DNA of 64,000 bases from Flavobacterium lindanitolerans (GTDB lineage Bacteria; Bacteroidota; Bacteroidia; Flavobacteriales; Flavobacteriaceae): the NCBI RefSeq assembly GCF_002846575.1, contig NZ_PJND01000008.1, forward strand, positions 124,001 to 188,000. Direction: 5' to 3'. Below are positions 36,874 through 43,764 of the stretch, one piece after another. The position numbers were made by a program, and so were the translations under genes. Below the pieces are notes generated by a model. It did not search any database, was not told the origin of the DNA, and saw only the letters and a program-made list of their open reading frames with translations. Position 1 is the stretch's first letter. Every line of letters starts with the position of its first letter.

Positions 36874-39279
36874 ATGACACAGATAGCTTCCAAAAAAGAA
36901 CTTTCGTTTGAAGATTTCAAAACTGAAGTATTGAATGACTATAGAATTGCCGTTATCAGCAGGGAATGCAGCCTGTTAGGGCGCCGTGAAGTTTTGACCG
37001 GAAAAGCCAAATTCGGGATTTTTGGTGACGGAAAAGAAGTGCCGCAGCTGGCTATGGCCAAGGCTTTCAAGAATGGAGATTTCCGTTCCGGCTACTATCG
37101 CGACCAGACTTTTATGATGGCTATTGGGCAAATGACAATACAACAGTTTTTTGCCGGACTTTATGGCCATGCCGATATTGACCATGACCCGATGTCTGCC
37201 GGACGTCAAATGGGTGGGCACTTCGCGACACACAGTTTGAATGAAGACGGTTCGTGGAAGAATCTTACCTTACAGAAAAATTCAAGTGCCGACATCTCTC
37301 CTACTGCAGGCCAGATGCCTCGATTGCTAGGATTGGCACAGGCTTCTAAAATATACCGAAACGTTTCAGGAATCAACAACAAAACCAATTTTTCTATCAA
37401 TGGTAATGAAATTGCCTGGGGGACCATTGGAAATGCAAGTACATCCGAAGGTTTGTTTTTTGAAACCATCAATGCTGCCGGAGTTTTACAGGTTCCGATG
37501 GTAATGAGCGTTTGGGATGACGAATACGGAATTTCTGTACATGCCAAATACCAGACTACAAAAGAAAACATCTCTGAAATTCTGAAAGGTTTCCAAAGAG
37601 ACAATGAAAATAAAGGTTATGAAATCATCCGCGTAAAAGGATGGGATTATCCTGCTTTGGTCACTGCTTATGAAAAGGCAGCACAAATTGCAAGAGAAGA
37701 ACACGTTCCTGTGCTCATCCACGTTCAGGAATTGACTCAGCCGCAAGGTCACTCAACTTCAGGTTCGCACGAACGCTATAAAAATGCAGACCGTTTGGCA
37801 TGGGAAGCTGATTACGATTGCATCCGTCAGATGAAATTATGGATGATTGCTATTAATATTGCAACTCAGGAAGAATTAGATGAGATTGACAATGCCGTTA
37901 AAAAAGAGGTTCTTGAAGGCAAAAAAGCGGCATGGAGCGCTTTTGTAGACCCAATAAAAACAGAACAGAAGGAATTGGTTGCTCTATTAGAAAACATTGC
38001 AGCTTCAAGCGAGAACAAGGTTTTTATCCAAAAGTTCTCTTCTGATTTAGCAGGTATTAAAGAACCAATCCGTAAAGATATTATCGTAACAGCGCGAAAA
38101 GTGTTACGTCTAATTGCTAAAGAAAACGGTAAAAACCAGTTAGCACACTGGATTACAGCTTATATTGAAAAAATACAGCCAAAATTCAGCTCGAACCTTT
38201 TCTCAGAATCCAACCAAAATGTTTTTTCTGTAGAAGAAGTACGCCCTCAATATGCAGAAAATGCGGAAGAAGTAGACGGAAGAATTATCATCCGCGACAA
38301 CTTTGATGCTATTTTCAGCAAATATCCTGAAACGCTTGTTTTTGGTGAAGATGCCGGTAATATTGGTGACGTGAACCAGGGTCTGGAAGGAATGCAGGAA
38401 AAATATGGAGAGCTGCGTGTAGCCGATGCCGGTATTCGTGAAGCTACAATTTTAGGACAGGGAATTGGAATGGCGATGAGAGGATTACGTCCTATTGCTG
38501 AAATCCAATACCTGGATTATCTGTTGTATGCTATCCAGATTATGAGTGACGATTTGGCTACATTACAATACAGAACCAAAGGAAAACAGAAAGCACCGCT
38601 AATCATCAGAACCCGAGGACACCGTTTGGAAGGTATCTGGCACTCCGGTTCTCCAATTGGAATGATTATCAATGCTATTCGAGGAATACACGTTTTGGTT
38701 CCCAGAAACATGACCAAAGCTGCCGGATTCTACAATACCTTATTAGAAACGGATGAACCTGCTTTAGTTGTGGAATGCTTAAACGGCTACCGACTAAAAG
38801 AAGCCATGCCTGTAAATATGGGAGAATTCAAAACTCCGATTGGTGTTATTGAGACGCTTAAAGAAGGAAAAGATATTACTTTGGTCTCTTACGGTTCAAC
38901 ATTGCGATTGGTTGAGCAAGCTGCAAAAGAGCTTTTAGAAATAGGTATTGATGCTGAAATCATTGACGTACAGTCGTTATTGCCTTTTGACATCAACCAC
39001 GATATCGTAAAATCACTTGCCAAAACAAACCGTCTGTTAGTCATAGACGAAGATGTTCCTGGCGGAGCTTCAGCTTATATCCTGCAACAGATTCTTGACG
39101 AACAGAACGGTTACAAATACCTGGACAGCAAACCGGAAACACTAGCTGCAAAAGCACACCGTCCGGCTTACGGAACCGATGGAGATTATTTTTCTAAGCC
39201 ATCTGTTGAAGATATTTATGAAAAAGTATACGCTATTATGAATGAGGTGAATCCTGAAAAATTCCCGAATTTGTATTAA
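36874..39279 (+). CDS. 2-oxoacid dehydrogenase E1, alpha and beta fused
   Basis: This 801-aa protein fuses E1 alpha (about residues 1-410) and E1 beta (about 470-801). The alpha half holds the thiamine diphosphate region IAWGTIGNASTSEGLFFE. The beta half holds VFGEDAGNIGDVNQG and the C-terminal YGTDGDYFSKPSVEDIYEKV. Such fusions in Bacteroidota usually serve the branched-chain (2-oxoisovalerate) complex, but pyruvate cannot be excluded. It has a consensus promoter and its own terminator. The final codons (NEVNPEKFPNLY) and the terminator are duplicated downstream in the accessory island. Confidence 0.9.
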   Translation: MTQIASKKELSFEDFKTEVLNDYRIAVISRECSLLGRREVLTGKAKFGIFGDGKEVPQLAMAKAFKNGDFRSGYYRDQTFMMAIGQMTIQQFFAGLYGHADIDHDPMSAGRQMGGHFATHSLNEDGSWKNLTLQKNSSADISPTAGQMPRLLGLAQASKIYRNVSGINNKTNFSINGNEIAWGTIGNASTSEGLFFETINAAGVLQVPMVMSVWDDEYGISVHAKYQTTKENISEILKGFQRDNENKGYEIIRVKGWDYPALVTAYEKAAQIAREEHVPVLIHVQELTQPQGHSTSGSHERYKNADRLAWEADYDCIRQMKLWMIAINIATQEELDEIDNAVKKEVLEGKKAAWSAFVDPIKTEQKELVALLENIAASSENKVFIQKFSSDLAGIKEPIRKDIIVTARKVLRLIAKENGKNQLAHWITAYIEKIQPKFSSNLFSESNQNVFSVEEVRPQYAENAEEVDGRIIIRDNFDAIFSKYPETLVFGEDAGNIGDVNQGLEGMQEKYGELRVADAGIREATILGQGIGMAMRGLRPIAEIQYLDYLLYAIQIMSDDLATLQYRTKGKQKAPLIIRTRGHRLEGIWHSGSPIGMIINAIRGIHVLVPRNMTKAAGFYNTLLETDEPALVVECLNGYRLKEAMPVNMGEFKTPIGVIETLKEGKDITLVSYGSTLRLVEQAAKELLEIGIDAEIIDVQSLLPFDINHDIVKSLAKTNRLLVIDEDVPGGASAYILQQILDEQNGYKYLDSKPETLAAKAHRPAYGTDGDYFSKPSVEDIYEKVYAIMNEVNPEKFPNLY

Positions 39280-39335
39280 TAGTCTTTTATATGAATAAAA
39301 AATCCAGCGTAAAGCTGGATTTTTTGTTTATTTAA
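39241..39335 (+). repeat. E1 3' end and terminator, donor copy of a direct repeat
   Basis: The last 12 codons of E1 plus its terminator are closely similar to 41011-41098, including an identical block GTGAATCCTGAAAAATTCCC. The island between the two copies holds the gene remnant, two small ORFs and the HD-domain gene. Confidence 0.8.
39296..39326. terminator. Terminator of the E1 gene (repeat family member T1)
   Basis: AATCCAGC (39301-39308) and GCTGGATT (39314-39321) pair with a GTAAA loop. A-rich on the left and T-rich on the right, so it works in both directions. Variants recur at 41071, 42533 and 43374. Confidence 0.88.
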
Positions 39336-39525
39336 AATCTTCTGGTTTAATAAAAAATTCCTTTTTGTTATACTTTTTATCAAGAAAAAGAACACGTTTA
39401 TAATATACTTTGAAATAATTCTTTATTAGAATAGAATTGAGTAAAATAATTATCAAAAGTGCGTTAAAATTATAATTTGGATGCTCAAAAACCCATTCAA
39501 AGACTTCTTTTTCTTCTTTAATGAA
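39328..39525 (-). pseudogene. Remnant of a small membrane protein, no start codon
   Basis: A 65-codon open frame ends with TAA at 39328-39330 but is preceded by a stop and has no ATG. It reads coherently (EEKEVFEWVFEHPNYNF, a hydrophobic stretch ALLIIILLNSILI, then a Lys/Tyr-rich tail ending IKPEDFK). I take it as the truncated end of a lost gene. A TTG start giving about 42 residues is also conceivable. The family is unknown. It occupies most of the 281-base gap after E1. Confidence 0.33.
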
Positions 39526-39560
39526 TTAAAGTTTATTTTTTGAGGGTATATCTTAATGGC

Positions 39561-39956
39561 CTATTTGCATCTATATTCTTCTACCAATTTTTTAAAATAC
39601 AGAACTTTATAAATTAAGCCATCAATATAAAACTCCCTCCCTTTATGATACAAATAATATGTTGTACCATTGTACACAAAAGGCTGGCTTCCATACTGTT
39701 CTGGGTACTTTAATCTTAATTTCTCTTTAAAAGGATGTTTTAATAATTCCTCTATCCTTTTTTCAAAAGAAGGAGCAATCAATTTGAGTTCCGAAACACT
39801 TATTTCAAAATCTTTTTTTGAATCAATTCTCTTCTTGATACTTTCTTTTAAACTATCATTAATTTGTAATTCTGAATACTTACTATAAGCCTGCTCTAAA
39901 TCTGGAGCAGAAACTATTGTATCAGATGTATTAAATATTAAATAATATGAATTCAT
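39561..39956 (-). CDS. Hypothetical protein, possible orphan immunity gene
   Basis: This 131-aa protein has no signal peptide or membrane segment. The N-terminal part looks helical and Ser/Lys-rich. The C-terminal half has strand-like stretches with many Tyr residues (QPFVYNGTTYYLYHKGREFYI). I do not recognise it. Small size, A+T-rich composition and position in an array of immunity-like genes next to an effector operon suggest an orphan immunity protein. This is inference only. Confidence 0.55.
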   Translation of the reverse strand: MNSYYLIFNTSDTIVSAPDLEQAYSKYSELQINDSLKESIKKRIDSKKDFEISVSELKLIAPSFEKRIEELLKHPFKEKLRLKYPEQYGSQPFVYNGTTYYLYHKGREFYIDGLIYKVLYFKKLVEEYRCK

Positions 39957-40061
39957 GGCTTTACTTTGTTAATATTACTATTACACTTTCATCAGGGATG
40001 TACATTCTTAACTTTCAAGTCCATATGTCAAGATAAAGTAAAAAACTGCTAGATTAAAATC

Positions 40062-40325
40062 CTATTTTTCTATTTCTATATAGCCATGAGGGGTTACTAT
40101 ATACATTAATTCCAAATTTTCAGAATCTACAACAACAGTATGCTTCACAGGAAAATCAGCCTTGAAATCTAAATCATATGTAACCAAATGCATTCCTTTG
40201 GTTGTACCATCTCTAACAAGCCCTTTTTCTTTAAAGGCCAGATAATCTAAGCTTTTTTTTATATACTTTATTTTTTTATTATCTAAAAAATTTTGGACTT
40301 TTTGTAAAATTTCTTGCTTGTTCAT
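40062..40325 (-). CDS. Hypothetical protein, possible orphan immunity gene
   Basis: This 87-aa soluble protein has an N-terminal helix (MNKQEILQKVQNFLDNKK) and a beta-rich remainder ending VDSENLELMYIVTPHGYIEI. This compact alpha-plus-beta design, with VVDSENLELMYIVTPHGYIE near the end, is common in small Bacteroidota proteins beside toxin loci, but I cannot name a family. No partner toxin is adjacent. It has the same strand and A+T-rich codon use as the neighbouring island genes. Confidence 0.55.
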   Translation of the reverse strand: MNKQEILQKVQNFLDNKKIKYIKKSLDYLAFKEKGLVRDGTTKGMHLVTYDLDFKADFPVKHTVVVDSENLELMYIVTPHGYIEIEK

Positions 40326-40464
40326 AAGTTTGGTATTGGAATATTATTAAGATCTAATCTATTTACTTTTTCTTTTTATTTAGTAAATTCCCGGATAATG
40401 ATTTTAATATTATTTGCTTTTAACTAAAACATATACTCTATATTTGAAATATAAAATATACAAA

Positions 40465-41049
40465 ATGTTGTTATCAGATGTCTTACAAAAGTATTGGAAT
40501 TTTGCTTCAATAGCTCACTTGAATCAGTTTTACACGAACCACAAAGGCGAAAAGCTTCCGTATATTAATCATATAGGAAGTGTCGTTCAAGAATTATATA
40601 TCTTTTTATTACAAACAGAAAATATTTACGATATAGAACTAGCAATTGGTTGTGCTATTCTTCATGATACTATTGAAGACACTCCATTTACACATCATGA
40701 TATTGAAAATCAATTTGGAAAAAAAATAGCCGATGGTGTTTTGGCTTTAACAAAAAATGAAACTATCGAAAATAAAAAGGAAAGAATGGCAGATAGCCTT
40801 AGAAGGATTAATCAACAACCAAAAGAAATTTCTCTAGTAAAGATAGCAGATAGAATTGTAAACCTACAACCACCACCTAAACATTGGTCCTTAGAAAAAA
40901 AAGAAAAATATTATGAAGAATCTAAGTTAATTCATAAAGAACTAAGTCCTTCAAATACTCTTCTCTCAAATCGATTGCTAGAAAAAATCAAAAATTATAC
41001 AATTTATTTAAACGAAGTGAATCCTGAAAAATTCCCCGGTTTATATTAA
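40465..41049 (+). CDS. HD-domain hydrolase (SpoT/MESH1-like) with a borrowed C-terminal tail
   Basis: The ATG at 40465 starts a 194-aa protein, preferred over a TTG 17 codons upstream. It has the HD hydrolase residues of SpoT/MESH1-type enzymes: His in LPYINHIG, AILHDTIEDT and KIADRIVNL. This predicts a metal-dependent nucleotide hydrolase, perhaps of (p)ppGpp, without a synthetase domain. Its last residues (LNEVNPEKFPGLY) copy the end of the E1 dehydrogenase 1.8 kb upstream, and its terminator is a degraded copy of E1's. It is the only plus-strand gene in the island. Confidence 0.82.
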   Translation: MLLSDVLQKYWNFASIAHLNQFYTNHKGEKLPYINHIGSVVQELYIFLLQTENIYDIELAIGCAILHDTIEDTPFTHHDIENQFGKKIADGVLALTKNETIENKKERMADSLRRINQQPKEISLVKIADRIVNLQPPPKHWSLEKKEKYYEESKLIHKELSPSNTLLSNRLLEKIKNYTIYLNEVNPEKFPGLY

Positions 41050-41098
41050 TCATATTTCATTATAATAAAAAATCCAGCCATTGCTGTGTTTTTTTTAT
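41011..41098 (+). repeat. Copy of the E1 3' end and terminator fused to the HD gene
   Basis: Direct repeat of 39241-39335. The coding part is nearly intact; the terminator copy (41071-41090) has lost part of the right arm (GCTGTGTT instead of GCTGGATT) but keeps the T-run. Confidence 0.8.
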
Positions 41099-41418
41099 TT
41101 ACACTCCGTAAAATGTTTCTTCAGCTTCTTGAACTTCTCTTTTTAAATAACTAATCTTGGGAAATTTGACACACACATCAGATTCCTACCATTCCATCCT
41201 TCTGCATCAGGAAATTCAAAAAAGACCTTCCAGTAAGGAAAAAAAGTAGCTATGTAACATTATACATCGGATGATTTTTCTGTGAACAGACATTTTCTAT
41301 TTGTCTTTCAATATTATAATCTACCGGGATAGGTTCTTTTTTTGTCTCATAAGACCAAATCAATGTCTTTCATAACCAGTTTGGCAATTTGAATTACTTT
41401 TTCTTCAGAAAGTTTCAT
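41099..41418 (-). pseudogene. Decayed member of the FEFP-x3-GWNGRN family
   Basis: Starting at ATG 41418 the frame begins MKLSEEKVIQIAKLVMKDID, then needs at least three frame changes: near 41360, before PYWKVFFEFPDAEGWNGRN, and again before the tail YLKREVQEAEETFYGV and a stop at 41099-41101. Pieces align with the neighbouring gene at 41465-41814 (VMKDIDW, FEFP-x3-GWNGRN). This is a clear pseudogene of an unknown, possibly immunity, family. Confidence 0.68.
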
Positions 41419-41464
41419 ATCAATAGTTTTATTTTACTGCAATTTTTTCCAACAGATAAAAAAA

Positions 41465-41814
41465 TTATCTTTTTAGTGGCTCCGTATAATATTTCCCATC
41501 TTCATTTTTCAAAATTTTAAACTTTGACTGTCTATGTCCTACTTCATAAGGTTCACCATTATCATCTCTTGTTAAAATAAACATCATATTTCTACCATTC
41601 CAACCTTCTTCTTCTGGAAATTCAAAACTTGTTACCCAAAAAGCAAATATTTTGTGTTTATTTTCCTCAAATCCATCAATTTTTTATATTTTTCATACTG
41701 CTCTTCTATAGTTGTTTCAAAAGATGAAGGGCCTTTTTTAATATTATAAGGCCAATCTATGTCTTTCATTACTTGTAATGCAATTGTGTCTATTTGTTTT
41801 TCTGTGTAATTCAC
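41465..41814 (-). pseudogene. FEFP-x3-GWNGRN family gene with one frameshift
   Basis: The first 43 codons (MNYTEKQIDTIALQVMKDID, then KKGPSSFETTIEEQYEKYKK) end in a run of six A near 41681. Adding one base there gives an uninterrupted 116-aa protein: IDGFEENKHKIFAFW, FEFPEEEGWNGRNMM, then a tail ending KYYTEPLKR. Otherwise translation stops after 60 residues. The cause may be a real mutation, polymerase or ribosomal slippage on the A-run, or a sequencing error. The family is unknown and is paralogous to the pseudogene just downstream. Confidence 0.68.
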
Positions 41815-41826
41815 GTGTCAATTATT

Positions 41827-42348
41827 TTAAATTACTCCCAAATCCATTTCCTCTATAAGATTAGCCCAAGTTTCATTCTTAACATCATCATTTATCTGTA
41901 ATAATTGACGTTTTAGTTCTTTTGCATATTGGGAATGGTTTTTATAGTATTCCCCAAATGTTTGAGGGATTTTAATTTCTGCTCTGAATCTTACGTATAC
42001 ATATACATACTTAAGGCTACTTTCAAGATCAGTATTCAAAACATGATACTCATCATTATCTCCCTCATAATTCAAATTAAAAACAATCTCACTTGTAAAC
42101 ATATCAATACACTCACTATAATGTGCTAGATCTCCTTTTCGTGTCCCATATTTTAAGTATCTGTTATTGATGACTTGTAATCTGTCCAACGTAATATAGT
42201 CACCACCATATCCTGAATAACTTGGAAGGCCTATTTCATATAAAATATATTTGGTCTTTTCAGATAATCTATCATTTACTTCTGTTACTTCTGGAAATGT
42301 CTTGCATTCTTCTCCAAAATATTGTTTTATTTCCTCTAGTGTTATCAT
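41827..42348 (-). CDS. SUKH-like immunity protein, copy 1
   Basis: This 173-aa soluble acidic protein has IGLPSYSGYGGDYITLDRL followed by YSECIDMFTSEIVFNLN and NTDLESSLKYVYVY. That order (GLP turn, a strand with CID, then a Ser/Asn-Leu-Glu helix) resembles SUKH-4-type immunity proteins, which neutralise polymorphic toxins by direct binding. It is the second copy of a tandem module. The paralogue differs most around residues 70-120, as expected for immunity genes matched to different toxins. The assignment rests on pattern, not a search. Confidence 0.65.
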   Translation of the reverse strand: MITLEEIKQYFGEECKTFPEVTEVNDRLSEKTKYILYEIGLPSYSGYGGDYITLDRLQVINNRYLKYGTRKGDLAHYSECIDMFTSEIVFNLNYEGDNDEYHVLNTDLESSLKYVYVYVRFRAEIKIPQTFGEYYKNHSQYAKELKRQLLQINDDVKNETWANLIEEMDLGVI

Positions 42349-42530
42349 AAATATTGACCTTTTAATTTTAATTATTTACGTTTTCAATGGTCTTAAATTC
42401 TCATATCTATTTTACACAAACATATTAATATATATTCTGGTGTAAAACTTCTTATAATCAAAAAATTACCTTTTTAAATAAAATGTATCTTGAAATTTCT
42501 TACTTATCGTAATAATTCACTACAAATAAA

Positions 42531-42560
42531 AAAATCCAGCTTGAGGCTGGTTTTTTTTGA
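42531..42560 (-). terminator. Terminator hairpin T3 (E1-terminator variant)
   Basis: CCAGC (42536-42540) and GCTGG (42546-42550) pair with A-rich and T-rich flanks. Read on the reverse strand it ends the transcript from the immunity gene at 42624-43145. Confidence 0.75.
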
Positions 42561-42623
42561 GATATAAAGAAACTTATTTTAAATAATCTATTCCTTTTTA
42601 GTTATTGAATAAAACCAATTATT

Positions 42624-43145
42624 TTAAATTACTCCCAAATCCATTTCTTCAATAAGATTAGCCCAACACCCATTCTCAACATCTTTATTTATTTGTAAAA
42701 ATTGACGTTTTAACTCTTTTGCATATTTAGAGTGATTTTTATAGTAATCACCTAGTTTTTGAGGAATCTCGAATTCATTGACATATTTTGTATACGTATA
42801 TACATACTTAAGATATGCTTCCAAATTGGAATTCCAAAAATGGTATTCGTTATTATCTCCTTTATAATTTAAATTAAAAACAATCTCTCCAGTAAACATA
42901 TCAATACATTCGCTATAAAACTCACTATCTCTTTTTCGGGTACCATATTTTAAATACCTGTTATGAATGATTTGTAATTTATCTAGCATAATATATTCCC
43001 CGCCATATCCTGAATAATTTGGAAGACCTATTTTATATAAAATCTGTTTTGTCTTTTCAGATAACTTATCATTTACTTCTGTTACTTCTGGAAATGTTCT
43101 GCATTCTTCTCCAAAATATTCTTTTATTTCCTCTAGTGTTATCAT
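42624..43145 (-). CDS. SUKH-like immunity protein, copy 2
   Basis: This 173-aa paralogue of the downstream gene has the same start (MITLEEIKEYFGEECRTFPE) and end (WANLIEEMDLGVI). The SUKH-4-like features are IGLPNYSGYGGEYIMLD, YSECIDMFTGEIVFNLN and NSNLEAYLKYVYTY. It is the nearer of the two copies to the effector operon but is separated from it by a terminator, so it is probably transcribed on its own. A role as immunity protein is inferred from sequence pattern and context. Confidence 0.65.
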   Translation of the reverse strand: MITLEEIKEYFGEECRTFPEVTEVNDKLSEKTKQILYKIGLPNYSGYGGEYIMLDKLQIIHNRYLKYGTRKRDSEFYSECIDMFTGEIVFNLNYKGDNNEYHFWNSNLEAYLKYVYTYTKYVNEFEIPQKLGDYYKNHSKYAKELKRQFLQINKDVENGCWANLIEEMDLGVI

Positions 43146-43370
43146 AAATATTATTGACCTTTAATTTTATACATTGGTCTTACACCCTATATATAAAACT
43201 TTTTTTCATATTATTTACTTTTTCGATGATCTTAAATTCTCAGACACATTTTATGCAAACATATTAATATATATTCTGGCGTAAAACTTCTTATGTTCAA
43301 AAAAAATTACTTTTTTAAATCAAATGCATCTTGAAAGTTCCTGACTTATCGTAATAATTCGCTATAAATA

Positions 43371-43400
43371 AAAAATCCAGCTTTAAGCTGGATTTTTTTT
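43371..43400 (-). terminator. Terminator hairpin T4 of the effector operon (E1-terminator variant)
   Basis: AATCCAGCTT (43374-43383) and AAGCTGGATT (43385-43394) are near-perfect arms flanked by A- and T-runs on both sides. It ends the reverse-strand effector/immunity transcript. Confidence 0.85.
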
Positions 43401-43435
43401 GAAAAAAAATTTAATTCTTTCACGTCTTACACAAA

Positions 43436-43753
43436 TTAGTATTTCGGACTGCTTTCTTCTATTAGCAAGCTCTTGCTTTCTTCCATAAAGGTTTTAAATC
43501 TCATTAGATAAGCATATATTTCTTCATTTGAAAATGGCAATTTACCTACTATAGGCGCCCTATCCATTATACTTTCAAATTCAAAATCTGGATTATCTTT
43601 AGCCCAAACTAAAGCTTCATGTATGTGTTTCCTTTCTGCTAAAGTGTATCCACTTTTTAAAAATTCTGCATCGTCATCAGTTAATTTTATTGAAATAATT
43701 GATACAACATCATATAGCGGAAATATTGGTATTTGTAAATAAGTTTTTTCCAT
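43436..43753 (-). CDS. Probable cognate immunity protein of the 761-aa effector
   Basis: This 105-aa soluble acidic protein has no signal peptide. Its gene starts 11 bases after the effector's stop codon on the same strand and is followed by a terminator, the standard place for the immunity gene of a polymorphic toxin. Visible features are an N-terminal strand region (YLQIPIFPLYDVVSIISIKL) and helices with EALVWAKDNPDFEFESIM. I know no family for it. Antitoxic function is inferred from position. Confidence 0.7.
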   Translation of the reverse strand: MEKTYLQIPIFPLYDVVSIISIKLTDDDAEFLKSGYTLAERKHIHEALVWAKDNPDFEFESIMDRAPIVGKLPFSNEEIYAYLMRFKTFMEESKSLLIEESSPKY

Positions 43754-43764
43754 TTTTTTACTTG

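Larger units (their letters stand above)
41819..43398. repeat. Tandem duplication of a gene-plus-terminator module
   Basis: Two units, 41819-42558 and 42615-43398, each contain a 173-codon gene, a similar leader region (shared AACATATTAATATATATTCT and ACTTATCGTAATAATTC blocks) and an AATCCAGC-type hairpin. The two genes have the same length and are roughly three-quarters identical by eye. Confidence 0.85.
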
